From NCBI RefSeq assembly GCF_900302455.1, contig NZ_ONZG01000002.1:248001-312000 (forward strand): DNA of 64,000 nucleotides, in the 5' to 3' direction. This DNA comes from Falsiruegeria mediterranea M17. Its GTDB lineage: Bacteria > Pseudomonadota > Alphaproteobacteria > Rhodobacterales > Rhodobacteraceae. Each line of letters starts with the position of its first letter. The stretch's first letter is position 1. A model generated the notes under the pieces. It ran no database searches. It had not been told where the DNA came from and saw only the letters and a list, made by a program, of their open reading frames with translations. Both the position numbers and the translations under genes were made by a program. Positions 18,246 through 28,214 of this stretch are shown one piece after another.

Positions 18246-19765
18246 GCTTGCACCTCCAGGCCTGCGACCTGAGCCAGTTCGCCAGAGCGGACCATGGCGG
18301 ATGCAGCCTCGATATCGGGTGCAAGATAGCGGTCCTCGGCCAGTGTTGGCACCGTGCCGCGCAGATGGGCGATCACCGCTTGCAGGCCGGTCGAGGTGAC
18401 CAAAGGCGCGCGCGCTTCGACGCCTTGCGCGGCACAGAGCAGTTCGACGCCAAGAATGACCGACAGGTTGTCGTTCATCCGCCGCAGACGCAGCGCACCA
18501 TGGGCGGCCATGGACACGTGGTCCTCTTGGTTGGCCGAAGTGGGTGTGGAATCCGTGACACAAGGGTTGGCCAAGTGTTTGTTTTCACTCATCAAGGCCG
18601 CTGTTGTGACCTCGGCAATCATGAAACCCGAGTTCAGACCCGGATCAGGGGTCAGGAAGGGCGGCAGGTCATAGCTGAGCGTTGGATCAACCATCAGCGC
18701 CACCCGGCGTTGTGCAATCGCGCCGATCTCGGCCACGGCCAAGGCAATCTGATCTGCGGCAAAGCCCACGTATTCGGCGTGGAAATTACCACCCGAAACG
18801 ATCCGCCCCTCGTTCACCAGCACAAGCGGGTTGTCGGTGACGGCGTTTGCCTCAATCTCCAGCGTTTTGGCGGCCATGCGCAGCACGTCCAGCGCCGCGC
18901 CAACAACCTGCGGCTGGCAGCGGATGCAATACGGGTCTTGCACGCGGGTGTCATCCTCACGGTGGCTTTCGCGGATCTCGGAGCCGTCCATCAGCGTGCG
19001 CATGCCCTGTGCCACATCGATCTGACCGGCATGACCGCGCAGAGTGTGGATGTCGGCCAACAAGGGCGCAGTCGAGCCCATGATCGCATCCGTCGAAAGC
19101 GAGGCGATCGTCATCGAGGCTTCGACCATGCGCCAGGCATCGAACAGACCGGCTAGCGCGTTGGCAGTGGAGAACTGTGTGCCATTGATCAGGCCAAGCC
19201 CCTCTTTGGGGCCAAGCACAACCGGGGTCAGGCCTGCTTTGGCCAAAGCCTCGGCCGCAGGCATACGCGCGCCTTGATAGGTCGCCTCACCCGCGCCGAT
19301 CATGGCAGCGGCCATGTGGGCCAGTGGGGCAAGGTCACCGGATGCTCCGACCGAACCCTGTTCGGGGATCACAGGCGTCACGCCTGCTTCGAGCATCGCT
19401 TCGATCAGTGCGATTACCTGCCACCGGACGCCAGAGGCGCCGCGCCCCAGCGACAGCAGCTTGAGCACCATCATCAGGCGCGTGCGATCCTCGGCCAGGG
19501 GCTGGCCCACGCCGCAGCAGTGCGACAGGATCAGGTTGCGCTGCAAAGTTGCGGTATCCTCGGGCGCGATTTTCTTGCTGGCCAGTTTGCCAAAGCCGGT
19601 GTTGATGCCATAAACCGCCGCCTCGCCAGCGGCGGCATCGGCCACCATCTGTGCCGCCGCCTCGACAGCGGGACGCGCCGAGGCGTCCAGTTTGGCGGGT
19701 GCCATTTGGCGGTAAATCTCGCGCAGCGTGGCCAGGTTTACGGCCCCGGGGGTGAGAGAAATCAT
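18242..19765 (-). CDS. hutH: Histidine ammonia-lyase
   Basis: A 507-residue enzyme that removes ammonia from L-histidine to give urocanate, the first step of the pathway. The self-forming MIO prosthetic group comes from A141-S142-G143 in [14 protein letters not shown]. The active-site tyrosine region [12 protein letters not shown] and the family stretch TDNPLVLV are also present. The length is the family norm. ATG 19765 overlaps the hutI stop as ATGA, which places it second in the operon. Confidence 0.98.
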   Translation of the reverse strand: MISLTPGAVNLATLREIYRQMAPAKLDASARPAVEAAAQMVADAAAGEAAVYGINTGFGKLASKKIAPEDTATLQRNLILSHCCGVGQPLAEDRTRLMMVLKLLSLGRGASGVRWQVIALIEAMLEAGVTPVIPEQGSVGASGDLAPLAHMAAAMIGAGEATYQGARMPAAEALAKAGLTPVVLGPKEGLGLINGTQFSTANALAGLFDAWRMVEASMTIASLSTDAIMGSTAPLLADIHTLRGHAGQIDVAQGMRTLMDGSEIRESHREDDTRVQDPYCIRCQPQVVGAALDVLRMAAKTLEIEANAVTDNPLVLVNEGRIVSGGNFHAEYVGFAADQIALAVAEIGAIAQRRVALMVDPTLSYDLPPFLTPDPGLNSGFMIAEVTTAALMSENKHLANPCVTDSTPTSANQEDHVSMAAHGALRLRRMNDNLSVILGVELLCAAQGVEARAPLVTSTGLQAVIAHLRGTVPTLAEDRYLAPDIEAASAMVRSGELAQVAGLEVQA

Positions 19766-20967
19766 GCAGTATCTCCGTTAAGACGTTCGTGGAGAGGGTT
19801 GAAACCAATGCGATAAGACAGCTCCGCTGGTGTTTGGACATCCCAGATCGCCAGATCGGCTATGTACCCCTCACGCAACTGACCGCGATCTGCCAGGCCA
19901 AGCGCAGTGGCCGCGTTGCGGGTCACACCTGTCAGCGCCTCAAGCGGGGTCATGCGAAAGAGCGTGCAGGCCATGTTCATCGCCAACAGCAGTGAGGTCA
20001 GCGGCGAGGAGCCGGGGTTGCAATCGGTCGCCAAGGCCATCGGCACGCCATGGGCGCGGAAGTGATCAATGGGAGGAGCTTGCGTCTCGCGGATCGTGTA
20101 GAATGCGCCTGGCAGGATCACCGCAACCGACCCGCTGGCTGACATGGCCCGCGCGTCCTCTTCGGTGGCATATTCCACGTGATCCACCGACAGTGCGTTA
20201 TAGCGCGCCGCCAATTGCGTGCCGCCCAGATGGCTGAGCTGTTCGGCGTGCAGTTTGACGGGCAAGCCCAGCTCTTGTGCCACCTTGAACACCCGTTCGA
20301 TCTGCGTGGGTTGAAACGCGATCCCCTCGCAGAACCCGTCGACCGAATCCACCAGCCCCCCGGCGTGGGCGGCGTGCAGGGCGGGAATGCAAACGTCATC
20401 GATATAGGCGTCGTCCTGCCCCGCGTATTCGGCGGGTGTCGCATGCGCTCCCAGAAAGGTTGTCTTGATCAGAACCGGGCGCAGATCCTGCAGCTGCCGT
20501 GCGGCGCGCAACATGTTCAGTTCGGTCTCACGATCCAACCCATAGCCGGATTTGACCTCAACCACGCTCACACCCTCGGCCAACAGCGCGTCCAGACGCG
20601 GCAGGGCCAGTTGAACCAACTCGTCGACGCTGGCGGTGCGGGTGGCAATGACGGTCGAGACGATGCCGCCCCCGGCACGCGCGACCTCTTCGTAGGATGC
20701 ACCGTTCAGGCGCATTTCAAACTCCATTGCCCGGTCGCCGCCAAAAACGATATGCGTGTGGCAGTCGATGAACGAAGGCGTCACAAGCCGCCCCCCGGCA
20801 TCCCGCCTGGGCAGATCGGCATAATCAGCGGGCAGGTCACTGCCAATCCATGCGATTCGACCATCCCGAACCACCACAGAACCTTCAACCAGCCCGTAAC
20901 CTTCTGAGTTTTCGTCCATTGTCGCCAGTCGGGCGTTCAACAGAACATAATTGAACTTGTCGCTCAT
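19762..20967 (-). CDS. hutI: Imidazolonepropionase
   Basis: A 401-residue amidohydrolase-superfamily enzyme that opens the imidazolone ring to give N-formimidoyl-L-glutamate. The zinc/iron ligands are visible: [14 protein letters not shown] (HxH), KLHAEQLSH, and [11 protein letters not shown] with the catalytic Asp. The open frame extends beyond 20967, but [18 protein letters not shown] is the natural family N terminus. It is the first gene of the minus-strand hut operon and is divergent from hutF, sharing a short control region of about 74 bp. Confidence 0.97.
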   Translation of the reverse strand: MSDKFNYVLLNARLATMDENSEGYGLVEGSVVVRDGRIAWIGSDLPADYADLPRRDAGGRLVTPSFIDCHTHIVFGGDRAMEFEMRLNGASYEEVARAGGGIVSTVIATRTASVDELVQLALPRLDALLAEGVSVVEVKSGYGLDRETELNMLRAARQLQDLRPVLIKTTFLGAHATPAEYAGQDDAYIDDVCIPALHAAHAGGLVDSVDGFCEGIAFQPTQIERVFKVAQELGLPVKLHAEQLSHLGGTQLAARYNALSVDHVEYATEEDARAMSASGSVAVILPGAFYTIRETQAPPIDHFRAHGVPMALATDCNPGSSPLTSLLLAMNMACTLFRMTPLEALTGVTRNAATALGLADRGQLREGYIADLAIWDVQTPAELSYRIGFNPLHERLNGDTA

Positions 20968-21017
20968 CAGCGTCCACTTCCCTCTTGATACGGCAAAACG
21001 TATGGGATTATAAAGCT

Positions 21018-21031
21018 TATGTCTATACATA
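21018..21031 (+). promoter_or_regulatory. HutC operator between hutI and hutF
   Basis: TATGTCTATACATA is a perfect inverted repeat (TATGT-CTAT-ACATA). It matches the TGTCTATACA-type core known for HutC regulators of the GntR family. It lies 51 bp before the hutI start and 11 bp before the hutF start, so bound HutC could repress both arms. Release by urocanate is established for HutC in other bacteria. Confidence 0.75.
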
Positions 21032-21041
21032 TGAGGAAGCG

Positions 21042-22409
21042 ATGCAGAGAATTTTCGCGAACCGCGCCCGCACCCCCGAAGGTTGGCTTCAGGACGTCAT
21101 CGTGACTGTCGAAGACGGCCGGATCGCTTCAATCAAGGCGGGCCAATCCCCGCAGGCGCAGGACACACGGGTAGACATTCTGCTACCATCCTTGGGGAAC
21201 CTGCATTCCCATTCCTTCCAGCGCGCGATGGCGGGCATGACCGAAGTGCGTGCCGCTGGCAAAGACAGCTTCTGGACCTGGCGCACGCTGATGTACCGCT
21301 TCATGGAGCGCATAACGCCCGAGCAGTATGAGGCCATCGCGGCCCTGGTGTTCATGGAGATGCTCGAGGCAGGCTATGCGTCTGTCGGCGAATTCCACTA
21401 TGTGCATCACCAGCCCGGTGGCGCGCGGTTCGACACGATGACCGAGCTGAGCGACCGGGTGTTTGCCGCGTCCCAGACAACCGGCATCGGCCTGACCCAT
21501 CTGCCAGTGCTTTACACCTATGGCGGTGCGGGCGGGCAGCCACTCAGCGGCGGGCAGACCCGATTTGGCAACACTGTGGACAGCTTTGCCGAGCTGGTGA
21601 CGCAAGCGCGCGCGCACGCTGCTCGCAGCCTGCCGGGGGACGCCCGCGTCGGTATCGCGCCCCATTCGCTGCGCGCGACCTCTCCTCGGGATCTGGCAGA
21701 GGCGCTGATGCTGAAGGATGAAAACCCGGTGCACATCCACATATCGGAACAACCAAAGGAAGTGGCGGATGTTCAAGCCTGGCTCGGTGCGCGACCGGTC
21801 GAATGGCTGCTGGACAATGCGCAGTTCGATGCCTCCTGGTGCCTGATCCATGCCACCCACATGACAGACAAGGAAACCCGGGACATGGCCAGATCTGGCG
21901 CTGTCGCCGGCCTGTGTCCGATCACCGAGGCAAATCTGGGCGACGGTCCTTTCAATGGCCCGACCTTTTTGGCCGAGGGCGGCGCTTATGGCGTTGGATC
22001 GGATTCCAACGTGCGGATCTCGCTGACCGAAGAACTGCGCACGCTGGAGTATTCGCAGCGCCTGCGGGACTTGCAGAGAAACGTGATGATCCCGGGCGAA
22101 GGTTCTGTCGGGGCGACGATCTATCTGGACGCAGCCCGAGGAGGGGCACAGGCGCTTGGACGGCTGGCCGGGCAGATCAGCACTGGCAACCTTGCCGATC
22201 TGGTGGCCCTGGATGGCGCGGACACGGCGCTGTGCGCTGTAGAGGGTGACCAACTGCTGGATGCTTTGGTGTTTGCCGCAGACGACAACGTTGTCACCGA
22301 TGTCTGGTCTGCGGGCCGACATATGGTCCAAAATGGGCGCCATCTGGAGCGGGAACAGATCGTTTCGTCATATACTCGGGCCATTCGGTCGCTCATTGAC
22401 GCCATTTGA
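21042..22409 (+). CDS. hutF: Formimidoylglutamate deiminase
   Basis: A 455-residue amidohydrolase that turns N-formimidoyl-L-glutamate into N-formyl-L-glutamate and ammonia, which feeds HutG. Metal-binding motifs are [12 protein letters not shown] (HxH), [16 protein letters not shown] and GSDSNVRIS with the catalytic aspartate. The frame is open 19 codons upstream from a TTG, but ATG 21042 has GAGGAAG at 6-bp spacing and gives the normal length. It is divergent from hutI and followed after 87 bp by hutC, so hutF-hutC probably form a second, autoregulated transcript. Confidence 0.96.
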   Translation: MQRIFANRARTPEGWLQDVIVTVEDGRIASIKAGQSPQAQDTRVDILLPSLGNLHSHSFQRAMAGMTEVRAAGKDSFWTWRTLMYRFMERITPEQYEAIAALVFMEMLEAGYASVGEFHYVHHQPGGARFDTMTELSDRVFAASQTTGIGLTHLPVLYTYGGAGGQPLSGGQTRFGNTVDSFAELVTQARAHAARSLPGDARVGIAPHSLRATSPRDLAEALMLKDENPVHIHISEQPKEVADVQAWLGARPVEWLLDNAQFDASWCLIHATHMTDKETRDMARSGAVAGLCPITEANLGDGPFNGPTFLAEGGAYGVGSDSNVRISLTEELRTLEYSQRLRDLQRNVMIPGEGSVGATIYLDAARGGAQALGRLAGQISTGNLADLVALDGADTALCAVEGDQLLDALVFAADDNVVTDVWSAGRHMVQNGRHLEREQIVSSYTRAIRSLIDAI

Positions 22410-22496
22410 TGCTAAACCGAGTCAGCTTCCCTTTACTCTTTTGGTTGAATCTGGGCAGATAAACGCACTCACTCAGGAAACAGGAGTCGCTCAGTT

Positions 22497-23198
22497 TTGC
22501 AGACCCCGAAACGAACCACCTTTCACGCCGTGCGTGACGAGGTCAAAAGACGGATCGAGGCGCGGATCTGGCCTCAGGGGGCTTTGCTCCCGACCGAAAC
22601 CGAATTGGCCGAGGAATTCGGTTGCGCCCGCGCCACGGTGAACCGGGCGCTTCGGGAATTGGCGGATCAGGGCTTTGTCGAGCGGCGGCGCAAAAGCGGG
22701 ACGCGGGTGAAGACCGCCCCTGTCAAACACGCCAAGATCGAGATTGCGGTCGTTCGCCAGACTGTGGAAGAGCAGAACGCCGTCTACCGCTATGCCCTGG
22801 TGGAACGCTCGGTCTCGGAGGCGCCCGCCTGGCTGACGTCCCAGCTGGGGCTCAAGGCCGGGACGCGGGTCCTGCATCTGCTGTGCATGCACTACGCCGA
22901 CAACCGGCCCTTTCAGTTCGAAGAACGGTGGATCAACATTGCCACCGTGCCGGACATCGAGCATGCGGACCTGACAACGGTCGGACCCAACGAGTGGTTG
23001 TTGAACGCGGTGCCGTTCACAGACGCCGAGATTACATTCTCGGCCGTGTCGACGGATACAAAGCTGTCAGATTTCCTGGCCACAGCCGTGGGGACCCCGG
23101 TGATTCAACTGGAACGCACAACCTGGCTGCAGGGAGAACCGGTAACCTACGTCCGCATGACCCATCACCCAGGCTATCGGTTCCGCACACAATACTGA
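22497..23198 (+). CDS. hutC: Histidine utilisation repressor HutC
   Basis: A 233-residue GntR/HutC regulator. The winged helix-turn-helix covers about residues 10-75 (LPTETELAEEFGCARATVNRALRELADQG). The UTRA ligand domain, about residues 90-230, is where urocanate is sensed in characterised HutC proteins (FEERWIN, PGYRFRTQY). No ATG is available near the start of homology. TTG 22497, preceded by CAGGAG, is the best start, with GTG 22530 as an alternative. By context it represses the divergent hut operons through the palindrome at 21018-21031. Confidence 0.93.
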   Translation: MQTPKRTTFHAVRDEVKRRIEARIWPQGALLPTETELAEEFGCARATVNRALRELADQGFVERRRKSGTRVKTAPVKHAKIEIAVVRQTVEEQNAVYRYALVERSVSEAPAWLTSQLGLKAGTRVLHLLCMHYADNRPFQFEERWINIATVPDIEHADLTTVGPNEWLLNAVPFTDAEITFSAVSTDTKLSDFLATAVGTPVIQLERTTWLQGEPVTYVRMTHHPGYRFRTQY

Positions 23199-23216
23199 CC
23201 CTTTGATTTCAAAGAC

Positions 23217-23275
23217 GGGGACGCTCCCGCCCGGCGTCAATGCCCCTGACGGGACATCTCCTCCCGTTGGGCCAG
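23217..23275 (-). repeat. Interspersed structured repeat, copy A
   Basis: On the minus strand this reads GGCCCAACGGGAGGAG, then the internal stem ATGTCCC-GTCA-GGGGCAT, then GCCGGGCGGGAGCGTCCC. The same order of elements occurs near 27.2, 42.15, 46.15 and 53.3 kb. It lies between hutC and the convergent Lrp-type gene. Confidence 0.75.
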
Positions 23276-23309
23276 GCTCACGCGGGCTTTGCCCGCGTGA
23301 GCCTGGCCC
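23269..23309. repeat. Perfect 19-bp inverted repeat with 3-nt loop
   Basis: Bases 23269-23287 are the exact reverse complement of 23291-23309 (arm starts GGGCCAGGCTCACGCGGGC, loop TTT). It sits between two converging genes and abuts repeat copy A. It could act as a two-way transcription barrier, although no T-run follows on either side. Confidence 0.8.
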
Positions 23310-23362
23310 CCTGCCGTCCGCAGGACGCAAGGCCGACAGGCCGCGCAGGTGGGTAGCTTTGC

Positions 23363-23821
23363 TTACCCGATTGGACCCGGCAGCCGCTCTTCACTCAGAA
23401 GCACGTTGGCCTCGACATCCCCTGCCCCGGGCAAAGTCATGATCCGCCGTCGCAGCACTCGTTCAAAATCTGGAAGGTCGCGCGCAACCACCCGCAAACG
23501 ATAGTCATAAAGTCCCAACACATGCTCGACGGTTTGCACCTCAGGGATCGCACTGACAGCGCGCTCGAAATCTTCGAGGCTCACCTGGCCCTTCCGGGCC
23601 AGTTTGACTCCCAGAAACACCGTCACCCCAAATCCAAGCATCTCTGCATTCAACCTCAGCCGCCGCCCCTTGATCACTCCTGCCTGTTCCAGGCGCTTGA
23701 TCCGCCGCCATGTTGCAGGTTGCGACAGACCGAACCGGCGCCCCAAAGCGCCTGCGCTCAAACCCGCGTCCTGCACCAGAGCCCGCAGAAGACTGCGATC
23801 CATTTCATCCAGCTCGATCAT
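23363..23821 (-). CDS. Lrp/AsnC family regulator (first of a pair)
   Basis: A 152-residue feast/famine regulator. An N-terminal helix-turn-helix (LSAGALGRRFGLSQPATWRRIKRLEQAGVI, about residues 20-50) is followed by an alpha-beta RAM domain (about residues 65-145) that in the family binds amino acids and forms octamers. Its ATG overlaps the stop of the upstream Lrp gene by 4 bp, so the two are co-translated. It probably acts with that partner as a hetero- or dual regulator of the divergent ilvC gene. This is inferred from position. Confidence 0.93.
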   Translation of the reverse strand: MIELDEMDRSLLRALVQDAGLSAGALGRRFGLSQPATWRRIKRLEQAGVIKGRRLRLNAEMLGFGVTVFLGVKLARKGQVSLEDFERAVSAIPEVQTVEHVLGLYDYRLRVVARDLPDFERVLRRRIMTLPGAGDVEANVLLSEERLPGPIG

Positions 23822-24273
23822 AGGGGCAGCCCCTCGGCGCTTTTGACGCGCGCGATGTGCATCAGGGCCTCGATGTCGGCGATATGCGGCAAGGTCAGGA
23901 TGCGATCACGATAGAGTTGCTGATAGTGTGCCATGTCGCGTGCGATCACCGAAAGGCGTACATCGACCCGGCCCAGGAATGTCTGTATCTCGATCACCTC
24001 AGCCACCTGGCGCGCCGCTGCCGTGAATTCGTCAAAGGCCCGCGCCTGCGTCTTGTCCAGAGTCACGCGCAACGACACCTCGACCGCATAGCCCAAAGCC
24101 CCCCAGTCGATCACCGCCTCTTGGCCTTGGATGATCCCTGCCGTCTGCATCTTTTCAATCCGTCGCCAGCACACGCCCGATGTGATGCGGCACAGGTCCG
24201 CCAGATCGGCCGTACTAAGGCTTGGATCAGCCTGGTAATGCCGCAAGATACGGCGGTCGATGTCATCGAGCAT
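23818..24273 (-). CDS. Lrp/AsnC family regulator (second of a pair)
   Basis: A 151-residue Lrp/AsnC protein. The helix-turn-helix STADLADLCRITSGVCWRRIEKMQTAGII spans about residues 19-48, and a RAM ligand domain follows. The unusual GVCWRRI recognition helix differs from that of its neighbour, so the two proteins may read different sites. It is the promoter-proximal gene of the two-gene unit and is divergent from ilvC, with 133 bp between the start codons. An A/T-rich stretch (AAACTGAATTTTGACGAATT) near 24280-24300 is a plausible Lrp-type target. Confidence 0.93.
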   Translation of the reverse strand: MLDDIDRRILRHYQADPSLSTADLADLCRITSGVCWRRIEKMQTAGIIQGQEAVIDWGALGYAVEVSLRVTLDKTQARAFDEFTAAARQVAEVIEIQTFLGRVDVRLSVIARDMAHYQQLYRDRILTLPHIADIEALMHIARVKSAEGLPL

Positions 24274-24292
24274 GATTCTTCTACCAAACTGA

Positions 24293-25429
<1,137 letters not shown>

Positions 25430-25454
25430 TCCTTCAGATCTTTGCCAAATCCGG

Positions 25455-25483
25455 GGGCGGAGCAGCAATGCTTCGCCCTTTTT
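25455..25483 (+). terminator. Rho-independent terminator of ilvC
   Basis: GGGCGGAGCA (25455-25464) pairs with TGCTTCGCCC (25469-25478) with one G-T pair and a GCAA tetraloop, followed by five T. It lies 26 bp after the ilvC stop. Confidence 0.9.
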
Positions 25484-25571
25484 CGTTGCGCGAACGCAGG
25501 CCCTGTGCATCGTCTCTTGGCCGTGGCATGCTAAGTTTTGAATTCAAGCAATCCGCGTGGAGGATTGAACC

Positions 25572-25709
25572 GTGGCATGTATACGCGCGTTGATGATCGG
25601 ACTTTTGGGATTTGTGGCCTCGGGCTGCGAACCACCGCAGAATATTTCGCCAGAACAGCGAGACTATCATAAAGCCAACAGGGCCTCTTACATGTTTCAG
25701 GGGCGGTGA
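25572..25709 (+). CDS. 45-residue putative lipoprotein
   Basis: A short gene starting at GTG 25572 and ending at TGA 25707-25709. The product begins MACIRALMIGLLGFVASGCE, a signal peptide with lipobox V-A-S-G-C19, then a 26-residue hydrophilic tail (PEQRDYHKANRASYMF region). GGAGG lies 8 bp before the GTG, which strongly supports translation. If processed, only about 27 residues remain attached to the membrane, with no recognisable domain. It stands alone between the ilvC terminator and the Rieske gene. The function is unknown. Confidence 0.68.
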   Translation: MACIRALMIGLLGFVASGCEPPQNISPEQRDYHKANRASYMFQGR

Positions 25710-25763
25710 TATTTAGGCAATGGTCCGCATCGGGTTAAAGTTTCTTGTCGCGCCCCTTTAATT

Positions 25764-25777
25764 TGTCCTATTGGACA
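25764..25777 (+). promoter_or_regulatory. Candidate operator before the Rieske oxygenase gene
   Basis: TGTCC-TATT-GGACA is a perfect inverted repeat, 33 bp before the ATG at 25811. The position suits a repressor, but no regulator gene is adjacent and I do not recognise the binding family. Confidence 0.4.
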
Positions 25778-25810
25778 GTTAACTGAGTGCCAGCAAGGAA
25801 AGGATTCCCC

Positions 25811-26962
25811 ATGCCAGCGCAAATTCTGCCGAAAGAGGCCTATTATTCGCCCGAGTGGTTTCAGCGGGAACAGGAAACCCTGTTCACCAAAACATGGCAG
25901 CTTGTGGCCTATGAGAGCGATTTCAACGACACCGGCGATTATGTCACGGCCCGCATCGGCGTGCAGCCGATCGCCGTGGTTCAGGATGCCGAAGGCAATC
26001 TGAACGCATTCAAGAATATCTGCCGCCACCGGGGGACCGAACTGCTGGAGGGGCGCGGCAATGCAGGCAAGACGCTGGTCTGCCCCTATCACCGTTGGAC
26101 CTTTGGCCTGGACGGCCGGCTGCGCGGCGTGCCGGATCGCTCCGAATGTTTCCCCGACCTGGATCGAAAATCGCTGAACCTGCACGATGCTTCGATCGGG
26201 CGCTGGAAGGGGATGATATTTGTCAATCCGGACCCAGATGCCAGTTTTGCAGACTGGATCGCACCGCTGGATGCGGCCCCCTTTCCGCATGACATCACCG
26301 ACCCCAAGCTGCAGGCCAGCAAAGAGTTTGTCTATAAACTGAAGTGCAATTGGAAGGTGTTCTTCGAGAACGCGATAGACGGATATCACCTGGCCTATCT
26401 GCATGAAAACACCCTGGGCGGGCCAAAAGTTGGGGTAAACGTCTGGGACCAGCATGGCCAGCACATGGTCTGGTACTCCACGGAGCGCGACGGGATCAAG
26501 AACCGCATCCCGGTCTTTGTAGAACAGCAGACGCGTGGAGCTGGCATGACCAAGATCGAGGGCGCGGGAGATCCCGGGTATGGCGGCGTCTACATGATGT
26601 TCCCGACGACGATGATCGTCCCCTCGCCCTGGTCTCTGACCATTTCCACGATGGAGCCAGTGGATGGAGACACCACAATCCTGCGGTCGCGTACCTGGTC
26701 GCCCAAAAGCTGGTGGAGCTACAAGGAACCGCTCAAAGGGACTCCTGGATATGACCCCGAGACCGGGCTGATCGAATCCAGGAACTGGACCCAGCACCCG
26801 CTTGAAACCGGTGATTTCCAGACCGAAGATGTCTGGGTTTGCGAAAAGATGCAGCGCTCGTTGCGTTCGCCGGATTATTCTGTGTCTGCCCTGGCCGAAG
26901 GGTTGGGCGGCGAGGTCATGCTGGCCGAGTTCCAGAAGATGGTCCGCGACGCCTGCGCCTAG
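25811..26962 (+). CDS. Rieske non-heme iron oxygenase, alpha-subunit type
   Basis: A 383-residue aromatic-ring-hydroxylating dioxygenase-type protein. The Rieske [2Fe-2S] site is C-R-H followed by C-P-Y-H (about residues 70-95). The catalytic domain has the iron motif DGYHLAYLHE (D-x2-H-x4-H). The expected partner reductase and small beta subunit genes are not nearby, so electron transfer must come from elsewhere. Related single-gene enzymes act on quaternary amines or aromatic acids, but nothing here fixes the substrate. ATG 25811 is chosen over 25787 because AAAGGA precedes it by about 7 bp. A palindrome at 25764-25777 may control it. Confidence 0.9.
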   Translation: MPAQILPKEAYYSPEWFQREQETLFTKTWQLVAYESDFNDTGDYVTARIGVQPIAVVQDAEGNLNAFKNICRHRGTELLEGRGNAGKTLVCPYHRWTFGLDGRLRGVPDRSECFPDLDRKSLNLHDASIGRWKGMIFVNPDPDASFADWIAPLDAAPFPHDITDPKLQASKEFVYKLKCNWKVFFENAIDGYHLAYLHENTLGGPKVGVNVWDQHGQHMVWYSTERDGIKNRIPVFVEQQTRGAGMTKIEGAGDPGYGGVYMMFPTTMIVPSPWSLTISTMEPVDGDTTILRSRTWSPKSWWSYKEPLKGTPGYDPETGLIESRNWTQHPLETGDFQTEDVWVCEKMQRSLRSPDYSVSALAEGLGGEVMLAEFQKMVRDACA

Positions 26963-26980
26963 GAAACGCATACAAACTCC

Positions 26981-27230
26981 CGGGGTGCTCCCGCGCCCGA
27001 GCAGACCTGACTACGTCAGCCCCGCTAACGGCCTTGGGCCGGGCGCCTCGCTTCGCTCGGCGCGGTCCCGCCTGTGGCACTTGCTGCGGGTGAATCACCA
27101 CCGACAAAGCAACCGTGTTTCGATGATCGCGAGGTCTGCACCAAGCGCCAACCACCGAGCGAAGCGAGGCCCGGCCCAACGGGAGGTGGCGCCCCGCAAG
27201 GGGCGTCTCCGACGGGCGGGAGCGCCCCCT
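26981..27230 (+). repeat. Interspersed structured repeat, copy B (long form, about 250 bp)
   Basis: This fills most of the 334-bp gap between the Rieske gene and the transporter gene. It opens with GTGCTCCCGCGCCCG, the hairpin CTGAC-TAC-GTCAG (27007-27019), AACGGCCTTGGGC, and a stem with arms GCGCC/GGCGC. It ends with CGAGGCCCGGCCCAACGGGAGG, the stem GGCGCCCC-GCAA-GGGGCGTC, and GACGGGCGGGAGCGCCCC. Copy D near 53.4 kb has the same order in reverse orientation. No gene is seen in this gap. Confidence 0.8.
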
Positions 27231-27296
27231 CCTCTTTCTGACACGCGGGCGTATCTTGCGCTTGACCCCGTCGATACTTCGAGGTCAGGTCGCGGA

Positions 27297-28214
27297 ATGA
27301 CCAATTCTCCTGACATCTCCCGCCGTGATTGGCTCATGGTTGCGGCCTTGGGCGTCATCTGGGGTTCGACCTTTCTGGTGATCGAGATCGCCTTGCGCGG
27401 CATCACGCCCTTTTGGCTGGCGTCCGCCCGGATCGTCTTTGCCTCGGGTCTTGTCGGGTTGATCTGGCTTTTCAAGGGCGCGCGCCTGTTCGCGGATCCC
27501 GTCAATGCGGGAACCTGGGTGTTGCTGGCCGTTACGGGCGCCCTGTCCACCGCTGTTCCGTTTCTCCTTATCAGTTGGGGACAGCAGTATGTCACCAGCG
27601 GCTTTACCGGCGTCTCGATGGCATCCGTTGCCTTGATGGTGCTGCCGCTGGCCCATTTTCTGGTACCAGGGGAGCAACTCAGCTGGCGCAAGGCGCTTGG
27701 GTTTGTCGTGGGGTTTGCAGGGGTCGTCGTCCTGATCGGTGGACAGGCCTTTGAAAGCAGCGGCACCGAGGATGAGATCTGGGGCCGCCTCGCCTGCCTG
27801 TCGGCCGCGGCCTGCTATGCGGTCAGCTCGGTCATGCTGCGCAAGTTGCCCAAGGCGGACCCAGTGGGCTTGACCGCCGTCACCTTGTTCATCGGCCTGG
27901 TCCCAGTGTTGACCGTGGCCCTTGCCATCGAAGGCCTGCCGCCCGCTGTCGATGGCCCCACCTTTGCAGCGCTTGCGGTGCTGGGGCTGATCCCAACGGC
28001 CGGAGCCTTTCTTTTGCGCATCATGGTGGTGCTCAGTGCCGGTCCAACCTTCATGAGTCTGACTAACTATCAGGTGCCGATCTGGTCGGTGATCATGGGA
28101 TGGCTGGTCCTGAGCGAACCCCTGCCCCCATCACTGATCTGGGCGCTTCTGCTGATCCTGGGCGGCGTAGGCCTGAGCCAATATGGTGCGCTGACCCGAC
28201 TGTTCCGGCGCTAG
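27297..28214 (+). CDS. EamA/DMT family transporter
   Basis: A 305-residue inner-membrane protein of the drug/metabolite transporter superfamily. It has about ten hydrophobic segments arranged as two EamA repeats (about residues 12-145 and 160-300). The signature opening VIWGSTFLVIEIALRGITPFW is present, and the second repeat includes ACYAVSSVMLRKLP and ALAVLGLIPTAGAF. Such proteins export or import small metabolites, and the substrate is not predictable. The frame runs upstream through the repeat, but ATG 27297 starts the first EamA repeat. Its ribosome binding site is poor. The stop overlaps the convergent folP stop by 4 bp. Confidence 0.9.
   Translation: MTNSPDISRRDWLMVAALGVIWGSTFLVIEIALRGITPFWLASARIVFASGLVGLIWLFKGARLFADPVNAGTWVLLAVTGALSTAVPFLLISWGQQYVTSGFTGVSMASVALMVLPLAHFLVPGEQLSWRKALGFVVGFAGVVVLIGGQAFESSGTEDEIWGRLACLSAAACYAVSSVMLRKLPKADPVGLTAVTLFIGLVPVLTVALAIEGLPPAVDGPTFAALAVLGLIPTAGAFLLRIMVVLSAGPTFMSLTNYQVPIWSVIMGWLVLSEPLPPSLIWALLLILGGVGLSQYGALTRLFRR

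Noticed and set aside
26802-27296. Upstream extension of the EamA transporter into the Rieske gene and repeat
   Set aside because: The extension crosses the structured repeat in frame only by chance. Transporter homology begins at ATG 27297.
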